DNA from: JBIICI01 sp044238935
GTDB taxonomy: Bacteria; Pseudomonadota; Alphaproteobacteria; Micavibrionales; Micavibrionaceae
Assembly (NCBI GenBank): GCA_044238935.1
Contig: JBIICI010000003.1
Coordinates: forward strand, 52,684-116,683
DNA: 64,000 nt
Direction of reading: 5' to 3'
Below are positions 34,539-43,997 of the stretch, one piece after another. A program made the translations under genes and the position numbers. How positions within the stretch are numbered: position 1 is the first letter of the stretch; every line of letters starts with the position of its first letter. The notes below the pieces were generated by a model. The model was not told the origin of the DNA. It saw nothing but the letters and a program-made list of their open reading frames with translations, and made no database searches.

Positions 34539-35576
34539 ATGTTTTCGAAACTTTTTGGGTTTTTATCCGTAGACATGGCAATTGACCTAGGGACAGCCAA
34601 TACGTTGGTTTACGTTCCTGGTCGCGGCATTGTCCTCAATGAACCCTCAGTTGTTGCCGTCACAGGTATCGGTGACAAACAGCAGATTCGCGCTGTTGGA
34701 AACGAAGCCAAGCAAATGTTAGGACGCACCCCCGGTCATACACAGGCCATTCGCCCCTTGCGCGATGGTGTGATTGCTGATTTCGATATGACCGAAGCCA
34801 TGATTAAACATTTCATTTCAAAAGTTCATGATCGCCGTGGCTTTATCAGCCCAAAGATGGTGATTTGCGTTCCCTCTGGCGCAACCCCAGTTGAGCGTCG
34901 TGCGATTGTCGAATCTGCCGAAAGCGCAGGTGCACGTTCCGTAAAACTCATCGAAGAACCCGTTGCCGCTGCCATTGGCGCAGGATTGCCGATCATGGAT
35001 CCCACGGGATCAATGGTTGTTGATATTGGCGGCGGCACAACCGAAGTTGCGGTTATATCCTTGGGCGGCGTTGTTTATGCACGCTCTGTACGCGTTGGCG
35101 GCGATAAGATTGATGAGGCTATTATTCACTATGTCCGCCGCTACCATAATTTGTTAATTGGTGAAGGCACGGCAGAACGTATCAAAAAACAAATCGGATC
35201 TGCCTGCCCCCCCTCACAAGGCGAAGGTCGGACAATTAAAATCAAGGGACGCGATCTGTTAAACGGTTTTCCCAAAGAAATTATCATGACAGAGCGCCAA
35301 GTGGCCGAAAGTCTGATTGAACCGATTGGTCAGATTATTGAGGCCATTCAGCTTGCGTTGGAATATACCCCCCCTGAATTGGCGGCCGATATTGTTGAAA
35401 AAGGTCTTGTGTTAACAGGGGGCGGCGCCCTCATTGAAAATTTAGATTTTGTGATCCGTCACGCCACAGGGTTACCTGTTACCATCGCCGATAATCCCCT
35501 TTTATGCGTTGTTTTAGGGACAGGCACAGCATTGGAACAATATGACAGGATGAAAGATGTCCTTATTTCTGTGTAA
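34539..35576 (+). CDS. mreB: Rod-shape actin homolog MreB
   Basis: 345 residues. A membrane-bound actin-like ATPase directing side-wall synthesis. The N-terminus forms the membrane-binding amphipathic helix (MFSKLFGFLS), then phosphate 1 DLGTANTLVYV, phosphate 2 VVDIGGGTTEVAVI, and the adenosine loop LTGGGALIENL. It predicts a rod or elongated cell. mreC follows after six bases. mreD, the penicillin-binding protein 2 gene and rodA are not next to it here. Confidence 0.98.
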   Translation: MFSKLFGFLSVDMAIDLGTANTLVYVPGRGIVLNEPSVVAVTGIGDKQQIRAVGNEAKQMLGRTPGHTQAIRPLRDGVIADFDMTEAMIKHFISKVHDRRGFISPKMVICVPSGATPVERRAIVESAESAGARSVKLIEEPVAAAIGAGLPIMDPTGSMVVDIGGGTTEVAVISLGGVVYARSVRVGGDKIDEAIIHYVRRYHNLLIGEGTAERIKKQIGSACPPSQGEGRTIKIKGRDLLNGFPKEIIMTERQVAESLIEPIGQIIEAIQLALEYTPPELAADIVEKGLVLTGGGALIENLDFVIRHATGLPVTIADNPLLCVVLGTGTALEQYDRMKDVLISV

Positions 35577-35582
35577 TTCATA

Positions 35583-36524
35583 ATGCAAAAACGTCAAAAG
35601 AAAAGACATTATGGCACTCACTCCGCCTCAGTTATGGGGATACAGGGGTATTTACGCCCAGCTCTTATTGCTGTTTTTATTGTCATTATTATTCTATTGA
35701 TCTTTATGAATCAAGGGCGCGGAGGGTATTTAGGCGAATCATTGCGATCACAAATTAACGATATATCTGCCCCCATTGTCAAAATTATCCAAAGCCCCTT
35801 TCACCTTATCCAAAACGGATTCGCCTTTTTTGTAAAATTCGGAACATTACAGGCCGATAATATCCGCCTACAGACAGAAAATGATAAATTGCGTGACTGG
35901 TATCAAACCGCCTTGCGCTTAGATGCAGAAAACCAAGCATTGCGCAGTCTATTAAATGTTAAAATATCCCCCGATTATAATTTTATCACAACCCATATCT
36001 TAATGGATACAGGCTCATCCTATGTGCGCAGTGCGTTAATTGATGCAGGGCGCGTTGATGGCATTACCTTAAACGCCCCTGTTTTATCCGATGGCGGCGT
36101 AATTGGGCGTATTTTGGATGTCGGCAAAAATACATCACGTATTTTATTAATCACAGATTTGAATTCTAAAATCCCTGTGACCATTAACAGCGGTCAAGCA
36201 CAAGCCATTATGACAGGATATAATATTGAATATCCTGTGTTAAAACATGTATCCAATACATCTAACAGCTTTGAAAAAGCCATTGTGACAACATCGGGGA
36301 TTGGTGGTGTTTTTCCTGCGGGCTTACCGATTGGCGAAGTACGATTCTTACGCGCAGATCCCAAAGATAAGGAAAGCGATCTAACGATGGTTGTCGTCCC
36401 TTTCTCAAAAATGGAAAATATCCATATGGTTCGCGTTTTAAAGGGCTATTTCAACCCTTTAGAAAAGATCCAAGACGATTTTCCTGAAGAAAAGCCTTCT
36501 AAGAAAAATAAAAAAGAACATTAA
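35583..36524 (+). CDS. mreC: Rod-shape protein MreC
   Basis: 313 residues. A bitopic inner-membrane protein linking MreB to PBP2/RodA. A basic N-terminus (KRQKKRHYG) is followed by one membrane helix (about 25-45), a coiled coil (about 85-120, DNIRLQTENDKLRDW), and the periplasmic beta domain with GVIGRILDVG and TSGIGGVFPAGLPIGEV. The C-terminal tail is Lys-rich. It is co-transcribed with mreB. The next gene on this strand is unrelated and has its own leader, so mreD is missing from this locus. Confidence 0.95.
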   Translation: MQKRQKKRHYGTHSASVMGIQGYLRPALIAVFIVIIILLIFMNQGRGGYLGESLRSQINDISAPIVKIIQSPFHLIQNGFAFFVKFGTLQADNIRLQTENDKLRDWYQTALRLDAENQALRSLLNVKISPDYNFITTHILMDTGSSYVRSALIDAGRVDGITLNAPVLSDGGVIGRILDVGKNTSRILLITDLNSKIPVTINSGQAQAIMTGYNIEYPVLKHVSNTSNSFEKAIVTTSGIGGVFPAGLPIGEVRFLRADPKDKESDLTMVVVPFSKMENIHMVRVLKGYFNPLEKIQDDFPEEKPSKKNKKEH

Positions 36525-36662
36525 TCTTTGTTTTATAAACCATTTTATGCTGATTTAACTATATAAGAAAAATATAATTTTTATGTTTTACCAAAGTTAA
36601 TATTGACATTTATTCATGTTTCTGTTATTTTTAAGATAACAAACAGAACAGGGAATAAAAAA

Positions 36663-37847
36663 ATGGCCGCCCCATTACACTCAAACCAAAATTATACAAC
36701 ACGCCCCAAATCACCTCGCTCCAATTCTCCCGTTTTAACTTTATTAAATTTCAACCAAGCGACAACATTACCCGAAGGTATCGAAGTTGAAGTCAAAGAC
36801 ATTGTACCCAACCAAGATGCACATGCAGCCCTTTATAAATCTTATGCCCAAAGCAGCAATTATCTTGTATCCAAAGCCATTAACCAGCCTGATCATGGCT
36901 TATTAAGCATCGCTATTGTTACCCCTAGCACTGCAAAATTTTACCCCTCATTCCAAGTTCGTGTCCGTGGCAGCTTTCAAGACGGTAAATTTAAAAATAT
37001 GGGCATCTCAATTAAGACAGAATCGGTCTTAATTGATGGAAAACAAAGCCCACGCATTGAAATTGAAGAGAATTTTGAAGATCAAAACCCCATAAAAGTC
37101 ATCGAGAATTTAAAACACTATGCTGGTGGACTGAGAGATAAGATTGATCAACTTGCACCAGATCATAAAAACCAAGATGATATTACAGCCCTCCACGCTA
37201 TTATTGATGCCCTACAAACCGAAAATGCCAATGTATTGGCCGCCTTTTTAAACAATCGCGCAACCTATAATGTGCTTTATGCAGCCCCCGAACAAAAATA
37301 TATGCCGATGGCATATTTTGGCGAACAAACAGCCGATATGGGACAAGCCTTTGATGATAGGGGGAACTTATGTGGTGCAGTTAGGATGGAGGCTGAATTA
37401 GAGCTAAAAGGTAATCTATTCCATGTCTTTAATAAAACAGCCTCAGCAAATGAACTTGCTCAGTTGGCTATGAAAAAAACACATAAATTTATATCGCAGT
37501 CCGTTCAGGGGATACCAAGCCAACAAAGCAAGGTTCAATACGCCATTGAACAATCTATGAAAAACCAAGGAAGAAAATATGGGAACGTTATAAAAGGAGA
37601 GCAGATTCAAAAATTTGCCATTGAGAAATCCCAAAAAGGCGTTAGCTTAATCAATTTTATAAAAAACAACTGTGAAAAAATTCAATCAGAAGCCAGACAT
37701 TTACCAAAAGCTAAGTCTATATTACCCATCACCGAAGAACATCATGATGCGTTTTGGTCGCGCCCTGATGCATATAAAATTCTAAACATCCTAAAGAAAC
37801 GTATGCCTGAAGCGTATAAAACATTAATATACACGCCAAAACATTAG
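36663..37847 (+). CDS. Hypothetical protein, 394 residues
   Basis: Not recognised. It starts at ATG 36663 with AGGGAAT upstream; a frame extension to 36603 has no site. No signal peptide or membrane helix. The N-terminal third is Ser/Pro-rich then beta-like (GLLSIAIVTPSTAKFYPSFQ), the middle has charged helices (ENLKHYAGGLRDKIDQL), and the C-terminal part is Lys-rich and helical. Overall it looks like a soluble cytoplasmic or secreted effector-like protein, but nothing identifies a function. It ends eight bases before the convergent methyltransferase gene. Confidence 0.65.
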   Translation: MAAPLHSNQNYTTRPKSPRSNSPVLTLLNFNQATTLPEGIEVEVKDIVPNQDAHAALYKSYAQSSNYLVSKAINQPDHGLLSIAIVTPSTAKFYPSFQVRVRGSFQDGKFKNMGISIKTESVLIDGKQSPRIEIEENFEDQNPIKVIENLKHYAGGLRDKIDQLAPDHKNQDDITALHAIIDALQTENANVLAAFLNNRATYNVLYAAPEQKYMPMAYFGEQTADMGQAFDDRGNLCGAVRMEAELELKGNLFHVFNKTASANELAQLAMKKTHKFISQSVQGIPSQQSKVQYAIEQSMKNQGRKYGNVIKGEQIQKFAIEKSQKGVSLINFIKNNCEKIQSEARHLPKAKSILPITEEHHDAFWSRPDAYKILNILKKRMPEAYKTLIYTPKH

Positions 37848-37854
37848 GGGCATC

Positions 37855-40071
37855 TTACCGCGCGATACACCAGAATTGGTACATCGCCGCAAAAAGGAGT
37901 GGATTTTTTTGCTCTGCAATATGCCAAGCCTCTAGATTCACTAAGTCTTTGGGATCGGGGTAGAGGTTGGTGAATAGGCATTCTAAATTATACGATAGAT
38001 TAAAGCCCAAAAACTCTAAATCCAATTCTTCTAAACAAGATTTTAGCTGCGGGATCGTGAAGCGATGTTCTTGGACGTGGAATAATAAATCACGGCATTC
38101 AGACAGGCTGAACAGGTCTTTGCTGTGGAATAGCCCTGTCATGGCTTCATCTAAATCGTCCCCTGCCGCGCGTTTGCGTAAGATGTCGCGATAGGCGCGA
38201 ATGGATTTTGCATCGTTGCCTAATCCCATTTTTGCAATTTCTGCACGGCACTGCACAATATTTTGTCGTGCCATTTCGCTGTATAATCCTATCGGCATAA
38301 GACCGTTTGGTTTTAAAAGGCTGCGTAAAACACGCCATCCTGCCATCGGATCATCCATGTGATGCAACACACCTGCACATTCAACGGAGTCAAAGCGCAT
38401 ATCCATATCGCCCAATGTTAAAATATCGGCTTGCATAAAATCAACACGATGGGATAGACCAAATTCATCAATCTTGCGTTTGGCATAGCCGATACTGGAT
38501 AGGCTTAAGTCAATGGCGGTAATGTGGGCATTGGGGGATGAGGTTGCAACATTGACGATCTGCTGACCTGTGCCACATCCTGCGATCAAAATATGACCCA
38601 AGCGACGATTGAGTCGTTCTTGTTCGCCTGTGATATCCGCGACCATCATCTTATACCCACGCCGCCAGCGTGGATAAGGATTTTCCTCATATTGCGCACG
38701 GACTTTTTGGGACACTTCGTCCTGTAAGGGCTTATAGCATTTGATTGTTTCAATCAACGCGCGCTCCTGTAGCGGCTCATGGATTTGTACGCGAATCAGA
38801 TCATCAAAATCCGTATCATTTTGTGGGGCGTCATAATTCAGCGTAGGGATTTTATAAAGCGGTGCATAGGTGGATAGCAGAATCACCTCATCCGCACTGA
38901 GTTTATCTTTTTGCTGTAGGGATTGCACAAAGGATTCTTCTTCATCTGTGACAAAGAACACGAAATCTGTTGCGAAGGCATAATGCCCCAGTGCGATGAT
39001 AAAGGCACGTAAAGTGGGCAGCAATTCGCCCGTTTCTTGCATGATTTCGGTTGTATATTGACGAATATGGCGCAACATATATTCCCATTTAAAATCAGGA
39101 ATAATCAGATTGCGCACGCCTTCTAAAATATAAGGGTTATGCAATAAATCTTGATGCGCTGTTGTAAAGGATCGTTTAAAATCTGTGTACTCTTGTGCAA
39201 CCATCAAATCGATCAGGGGTGTGAATTTACGGTCTGTTTTAAACAGGGATATCCAAAAATGCTCCATACGCTGCACAGAAATATCAGGATTATTAAGGCA
39301 TTTCATCATCATCTCTTGGTGAAATTGATCAAAAGATGTAAATTCAATGGATCGTGCGGTTTCAACATACATCACCCAATATTTTGGATTTTCTGGATCA
39401 CGATTATGTGCCAATAGGGCATTATCAATGGCATTCTTTGTTTCATGGCGTTCCCGATAAATGCTGGACAGCCCCGCATAGGCCTCCGCATTTTTTGGAT
39501 CAATTTTGATGACGTTTCTGAGCGCGACAATCGCATCATCTATATTCTTATTTTTACGCTGCACAAAGCCTAAATTCAACCACGCATCGGTTAAGGTTGG
39601 CTGTAGGGTGATCGCGGCACTATAGGAATGGGCGGCATCTTCGAATAATTCTGCTGCTTGTTGGGCAACCCCCAAATTATAATGGGTTTTGGCAACATTC
39701 GGATCAAGCAACAACGCGATCTTATAGCAGGCAATGGCTTTTTGGCTTTGCCCTGCTTTATTCAATACCACCCCCAAGGCAGCATGGAATTTTGCCGTAT
39801 CGCCTTTCAGGGCAATGGCTTTTTCCAAGGATTTTTGTGCTCTATCCCAGTTTTCTAATTGTTCAAAACACAGCCCCAACATATAATGCACATCGGCATA
39901 ATCGGGGTGATTTTTCAGGATTTTTTGATAGGACTTCACCGCCATGTCAAATTTACTCGCTTGGTGTAAATCCACGGCATCCTTTAACAACAGCCCCAAG
40001 CCTTTCGGGGTTTGGACGGCAGGGGCAGCGGATTTCTTTTGACCTGTTTTGCGGCGTTCATGGCGGTTCAT
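37855..40071 (-). CDS. TPR protein fused to class I SAM methyltransferase (paralog 1)
   Basis: 738 residues. About residues 25-240 are at least six tetratricopeptide repeats (for example KAIACYKIALLLDPNVAKTH). A middle helical region (240-450) links to a SAM methyltransferase: EENPYPRWRRG marks its start, then ILIAGCGTGQQ (motif I), ITAIDLS, and ECAGVLHHMDDPMAGWRVL. The C-terminal part has FHVQEHRFTIPQL. The target is unknown; TPRs suggest a protein or sugar-linked partner. It follows the SPFH gene by 11 bases and is paralogous to the gene at 40947, so the three genes form one operon. Confidence 0.88.
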   Translation of the reverse strand: MNRHERRKTGQKKSAAPAVQTPKGLGLLLKDAVDLHQASKFDMAVKSYQKILKNHPDYADVHYMLGLCFEQLENWDRAQKSLEKAIALKGDTAKFHAALGVVLNKAGQSQKAIACYKIALLLDPNVAKTHYNLGVAQQAAELFEDAAHSYSAAITLQPTLTDAWLNLGFVQRKNKNIDDAIVALRNVIKIDPKNAEAYAGLSSIYRERHETKNAIDNALLAHNRDPENPKYWVMYVETARSIEFTSFDQFHQEMMMKCLNNPDISVQRMEHFWISLFKTDRKFTPLIDLMVAQEYTDFKRSFTTAHQDLLHNPYILEGVRNLIIPDFKWEYMLRHIRQYTTEIMQETGELLPTLRAFIIALGHYAFATDFVFFVTDEEESFVQSLQQKDKLSADEVILLSTYAPLYKIPTLNYDAPQNDTDFDDLIRVQIHEPLQERALIETIKCYKPLQDEVSQKVRAQYEENPYPRWRRGYKMMVADITGEQERLNRRLGHILIAGCGTGQQIVNVATSSPNAHITAIDLSLSSIGYAKRKIDEFGLSHRVDFMQADILTLGDMDMRFDSVECAGVLHHMDDPMAGWRVLRSLLKPNGLMPIGLYSEMARQNIVQCRAEIAKMGLGNDAKSIRAYRDILRKRAAGDDLDEAMTGLFHSKDLFSLSECRDLLFHVQEHRFTIPQLKSCLEELDLEFLGFNLSYNLECLFTNLYPDPKDLVNLEAWHIAEQKNPLLFAAMYQFWCIAR

Positions 40072-40082
40072 TTGGGATTCCT

Positions 40083-40946
40083 TTATTTTTGCATTTTGTG
40101 CATGAGGGCGGAGGATAAAACAGCATCGGAACTGCCACCAGAACTTGGCATCACAATCACCATATTGCCCTTATCCCCCACATCGCGAATCGTATCTAAA
40201 CGCATGGCCTCTTCCATAAAACGATCGGCGACATCGGCATCCACGCCCTTGGTAATCAATTCACCCCGAATTTGCGCATAGCCATCGGCAATACTTTTGC
40301 GGAATCCTGCCACGCCTTCGCCCATTAAAATATTGCGCTCTTTATCGGCTTCTGCGGCTTTGACAGTGCGGATATAGGCGGCTGCGGCTTCATTTTCAGC
40401 GGCATCTTTTTCACGTTCACTGGCACGCACGCGGTTATAAGCATCTTGCACATCACGCGGCGCGGCGGGTTCATCGACCACAATACGGCGGATTTTGATG
40501 CCATATTCCAAGATGGCTTCCGCAATATCCGCAATCACCGCCTCACTGATCTCATCACGTTCATCATAAAGCTCCTGAAATTCCTTGCCTGAGGTATATT
40601 TACGCACAGATGCGCTGACAATCTTACTCATTTGCTCTACAGGTTGGTTGGTATCGAAATAATAAACGCCTGTATTATAGATGCTGTATTGAATGGTAAT
40701 CGGCAGGCTGACGAACAGATTATCGCGTGTTTTGGTCTCTAACACCTCATTAACTTGGCGCAAATCGGTAGGAATACGGGCAGATACAATATGAAACGGC
40801 CACGGCGCTTTGAGTTGTAGCCCTGCCTTTTGGGCCGTAAAGACATGCTTGCCGAAGGAGGTAATCAACGCCTCTGTCCGCTGTTGCACCGTAAAGATGC
40901 AGGTACAAAGATAGGCGATAATCAAAATAAGAATTGGGAAAACCAT
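40083..40946 (-). CDS. SPFH/Band 7 (HflC/prohibitin-like) membrane protein
   Basis: 287 residues. One N-terminal membrane helix (2-20) is followed by an SPFH domain (about 20-200): QQRTEALITSFGKHV, LQLKAPWPFHIV, RDNLFVSLPITIQY, and YGIKIRRIVVDE. An Ala/Glu-rich coiled coil (about 165-225) mediates ring assembly in this family. It resembles HflC, but hflK is absent. It is sandwiched between two paralogous TPR-methyltransferase genes; its ATG directly abuts the stop of the upstream one (TAAATG), so translation is coupled. A role as a membrane platform for the methyltransferases is an inference. Confidence 0.88.
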   Translation of the reverse strand: MVFPILILIIAYLCTCIFTVQQRTEALITSFGKHVFTAQKAGLQLKAPWPFHIVSARIPTDLRQVNEVLETKTRDNLFVSLPITIQYSIYNTGVYYFDTNQPVEQMSKIVSASVRKYTSGKEFQELYDERDEISEAVIADIAEAILEYGIKIRRIVVDEPAAPRDVQDAYNRVRASEREKDAAENEAAAAYIRTVKAAEADKERNILMGEGVAGFRKSIADGYAQIRGELITKGVDADVADRFMEEAMRLDTIRDVGDKGNMVIVMPSSGGSSDAVLSSALMHKMQK

Positions 40947-42731
40947 TTAGAAAACTCCTTTTTGGGTGAAATTCATTTGATACATGCTGACGAAAATATG
41001 CGGATTTTTTTGCTCAAAACGATGCCAATTATCTAAATTCAGCATTTCAGGATCATCGGGGAATTCCTTTTGATACTGTATTCCATAGGACGGATCTTGC
41101 AGCTTAAACCCTGTAAAAACCAACCCCAAATCTTCTGCAATCTTGGCAATTTCAGGCAGATCATACCAAGTTTCTTGCACATGAAACAACAAATCCCGAC
41201 AATTTGATAATGTATAAAAATCCCGAACATGGGTCAATGTGCGTAAGGGATGATCCGCAGACAATGCCATTAAATCATGACGAAAGGCACGAATATCATC
41301 TGCCGTATCGCCATATCCTTTCTCCTTAATCATCTCTTGTGCCATTTTGATATGCTGCCTTGCTTGGCGGCTATACAGGGCAATCATCATGCGACCCTTT
41401 GGGTTCATCACATTCACCAAGGCACGCCACCCTGCCACGGGATCATCCATATGATGCAGCACACCTGCACAATTGATAACGTCATATTTATGCTGTAATG
41501 CCGCAATATCCAACAAATCCCCTTGTTTGAAATGCAAATGCGATAGGCCATATTCTTGGGCTTTGCGCTTGGCATACCCAAGGGAGGCAAAAGATAAATC
41601 AATGCAATCAATATCCATATCGGTTGCGGTAAAGCCAATTTGCACCGATAAACGCCCCGTGCCACACCCTGCGATTAAATAGCGTCCTGTGCGCTTACCT
41701 GCTGGCGTAATATGGATTTTCTTCCCCGACAAATTATGTGCAACCTGCCATCTTGGATAAGGATTCTCCTCATATTGTACGCGCACTTTTTGTGATATTT
41801 TATTATCCACTTTTGAAAAAGATGGAATGGATTGGATCAGCATTTTTTCTTTTTGATAATCCTGATATTGAATCTGAATAATCGGCTTGGCAATGGTATC
41901 CTTTGTCCATTTTGTAACTTTTTGGGACTCAGCGATGCTGGATAAGGGCGCATAGCACGCATAGATCAAAAGATCTGCCACGTTATCAAAAGACAGATTC
42001 TGATAAGCCTGTTTTTCCGCCTCCCTAACCAAAGCCACATATTCATTATAAAAATAATGCGCCGCCATGGCTTGAATCACAGGGATTGCGACATCAGGAA
42101 TTTTTGAAAATAAAAAATAACGGCGCAAATTCATCAACATACGCTCTAATTTTATATCAATGATAATCAGTTTCTTAAGACCGTGCTGGATAAATTCATT
42201 TGCTAATAATTCAAAAATTTGATCTTGGTTGGATTCAAAAGAATTTTTAAAATCATCATAATCTTTGGCATTAAGCAAAGGTCTCAACGGCGTAAACAAA
42301 GGATCAAGCGCAAAAACCTCTTGCCAAAACATCGTCATAGGTTGCGGATCAACATCTTGGTTTCTTAAGATCAGAATCACCATATCGCGGTACGCTGCAT
42401 GAAATTCCTTAATACGGATTTTCTTTAGAATTTCTGTGATATTGACAATATATTCCGTTTTTGGCTGTTGTTTTGCCGCATCATAAAAATGATTCAGCGC
42501 ATCAACAAATTCGCCTAAATGATAATGCGCAACGCCCAAATGTGCCCTATAATCGACACAATCAGATGATTGTTTTAAAGCCTGTTGGAAACAAATCTTG
42601 GCAGATTCATAATCTTTCGATTGCGCATAAAGCTGCCCCAACTGATCCCATAAATCATGGCGCAGGGGCTGTGCCTGAATAGTATGAATCAGATTTTGAA
42701 TTTGGGATTGCAAAGCAAGATTTGATGCCAT
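40947..42731 (-). CDS. TPR protein fused to class I SAM methyltransferase (paralog 2)
   Basis: About 594 residues from the ATG at 42731. The frame remains open to 42890, but that would run into the divergent cysQ gene. It has fewer TPRs than its paralog (about 20-120, SAKICFQQALKQSSDCVDYR), the same helical middle, and a methyltransferase with EENPYPRWQVA, YLIAGCGTGRL, CIDLSFASLGYAKRK and NCAGVLHHMDDPVAGWRAL. The near-identical motif context shows duplication with the gene at 37855. It is first of the three-gene operon, divergent from cysQ. Ribosome binding site weak. Confidence 0.86.
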   Translation of the reverse strand: MASNLALQSQIQNLIHTIQAQPLRHDLWDQLGQLYAQSKDYESAKICFQQALKQSSDCVDYRAHLGVAHYHLGEFVDALNHFYDAAKQQPKTEYIVNITEILKKIRIKEFHAAYRDMVILILRNQDVDPQPMTMFWQEVFALDPLFTPLRPLLNAKDYDDFKNSFESNQDQIFELLANEFIQHGLKKLIIIDIKLERMLMNLRRYFLFSKIPDVAIPVIQAMAAHYFYNEYVALVREAEKQAYQNLSFDNVADLLIYACYAPLSSIAESQKVTKWTKDTIAKPIIQIQYQDYQKEKMLIQSIPSFSKVDNKISQKVRVQYEENPYPRWQVAHNLSGKKIHITPAGKRTGRYLIAGCGTGRLSVQIGFTATDMDIDCIDLSFASLGYAKRKAQEYGLSHLHFKQGDLLDIAALQHKYDVINCAGVLHHMDDPVAGWRALVNVMNPKGRMMIALYSRQARQHIKMAQEMIKEKGYGDTADDIRAFRHDLMALSADHPLRTLTHVRDFYTLSNCRDLLFHVQETWYDLPEIAKIAEDLGLVFTGFKLQDPSYGIQYQKEFPDDPEMLNLDNWHRFEQKNPHIFVSMYQMNFTQKGVF

Positions 42732-42810
42732 AGAACAATGATAAAGTAAGGAAAGATTAAGATCAATGCGATAGCATAGCATTGATTTTGCATCAAATAA
42801 AGGCATAAAA

Positions 42811-43641
42811 ATGAACAGTAAAATTTTCCAGCACCCAATGGCACTTTGCAATATATTGCGCCGCATTGCAATGGAAGCGGGGGAAATCACGCTGCAATAT
42901 TTTGACGATACAGGCTATGAAGGCGCGGAAATTAAGGGCGATGGATCCCCCGTCACCCAAGCCGATAGAGAGGCAGAGCATTTTATCCGCAAAGCCCTGA
43001 TGGATTTAGACTCAACAATTCCCGTCATCGGCGAAGAAGGTGTATCAGAAGGCATCATTCCCGATATTCGTGGTGTTGATACATTTTGGTTGGTTGATCC
43101 CGTTGATGGGACAAAGGATTTTATTTCAGGCACAGGCGAATATAGTGTCAATATCGGGCTTATTCACCAAAATCAGCCCGTGATGGGTGTGATTTGCGCG
43201 CCCTTTTTGGATGTGATCTATGCTGGGTTTGATGATTATGCCGTACGCCAATTTGCCTATAGTCAAGCTGATGCCAAAGACCAAGATATTCGTGTGCGCG
43301 ATATGCCCGCACGCGGCCTAACCATTGCAACCTCACGCCAAAATCAGCAAATGAACGCGCTGGAAACTGAATTTTTAAATCAGTTTAAGGTCAATAAATT
43401 CTTACGCCGCGGCAGCTCCCTGAAACTATGTGAAATCGCCAGCGGCAAAGCCGATTTATACCCCCGATTCGGTCAAACCTGTGAATGGGATATGGCGGCA
43501 GGACACGCCATCTTACGCGCCGCAGGGGGGTTTATCACAGATCAACACTATGTTGATCTAACATACGGCAAAGACCCTGAAAAATTCCTCAATCCGCATT
43601 TAATCGCATGGGGTTTTGATCCTGATATTTTAAAGGAATAA
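42811..43641 (+). CDS. cysQ: 3'(2'),5'-bisphosphate nucleotidase CysQ
   Basis: 276 residues of the inositol-monophosphatase superfamily. CysQ removes the 3'-phosphate of PAP formed in sulfate assimilation. Metal-site motifs: DGSPVTQADREAE, GEEG, DPVDGTKDFI, and WDMAAGHAIL. LRRGSSLKLCEIASGKADLYPR is typical of CysQ and separates it from SuhB. AAAGGC precedes the ATG. It is divergent from the methyltransferase operon and followed by a terminator. Confidence 0.92.
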   Translation: MNSKIFQHPMALCNILRRIAMEAGEITLQYFDDTGYEGAEIKGDGSPVTQADREAEHFIRKALMDLDSTIPVIGEEGVSEGIIPDIRGVDTFWLVDPVDGTKDFISGTGEYSVNIGLIHQNQPVMGVICAPFLDVIYAGFDDYAVRQFAYSQADAKDQDIRVRDMPARGLTIATSRQNQQMNALETEFLNQFKVNKFLRRGSSLKLCEIASGKADLYPRFGQTCEWDMAAGHAILRAAGGFITDQHYVDLTYGKDPEKFLNPHLIAWGFDPDILKE

Positions 43642-43643
43642 AG

Positions 43644-43742
43644 ATGATCACAAAAGATCTGACAATGCTCTATACCGTCCGTCTCGTCCAACCTGAGAAA
43701 AATGAATTACCCCCCAAACCACCGATCAAAAATCGGTTTTAG
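43644..43742 (+). CDS. Possible 32-residue peptide downstream of cysQ
   Basis: An ATG two bases after the cysQ stop is preceded by AAAGGAATAAAG, a good ribosome binding site. The frame encodes 32 residues (MITKDLTMLYTVRLV, then a Pro/Lys-rich end). Its 3' end coincides with the likely cysQ terminator, and no family is recognised, so it may be fortuitous. Confidence 0.25.
   Translation: MITKDLTMLYTVRLVQPEKNELPPKPPIKNRF
43716..43741 (+). terminator. Probable terminator after cysQ
   Basis: ACCGAT and ATCGGT pair around CAAAA, with an upstream A-run and a downstream TTTT. Confidence 0.55.
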
Positions 43743-43920
43743 TGTGCTCCGCCGCCGCGAAACGACAAGGACAAGGACAAAAATTACTCACGAAAATGCA
43801 GTTTACGCCATCACCGCATGACAAAAATTTTTATATCTCAAAACAATAAAATTTATGGCGCTATAATCATTTTTTAATTTGTCTATGCAAATATTGTCTG
43901 CTATAAACACAATGCACAAA

Positions 43921-43997
43921 GGGCCTGTAGCTCAGTTGGTTAGAGCTGTCCGCTCATAACGGATAGGTCGGGGGTTCAAGTCCCTCCGGGCCCACCA
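43921..43997 (+). tRNA. tRNA-Ile (CAT), lysidine-dependent type; island attachment site
   Basis: 77 bases with encoded CCA. Acceptor stem GGGCCTG/CGGGCCC with one T-G wobble, D-arm GCTC...GAGC, anticodon loop CTCATAA (CAT) on GTCCG/CGGAT, T-arm GGGGG-TTCAAGT-CCCTC. The GGGCC acceptor start and stem sequence fit tRNA-Ile2, whose C34 is modified by TilS (gene at 11236), rather than tRNA-Met. The serine recombinase gene on the other strand ends inside it, so the 3' half is probably shared with the integrated element. Confidence 0.88.

Noticed and set aside
42732..42890. N-terminal extension of the second TPR-methyltransferase
   Set aside because: It overlaps the start of the divergent cysQ gene and lacks family resemblance; ATG 42731 fits the TPR start.
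43644..43742. Certain small gene after cysQ
   Set aside because: Kept only at low confidence, since its 3' end lies in the probable terminator and no family is seen.
43921..43997. Second tRNA-Met
   Set aside because: The CAT anticodon is shared, but the GGGCC acceptor stem and anticodon-stem bases fit the lysidine-dependent tRNA-Ile.
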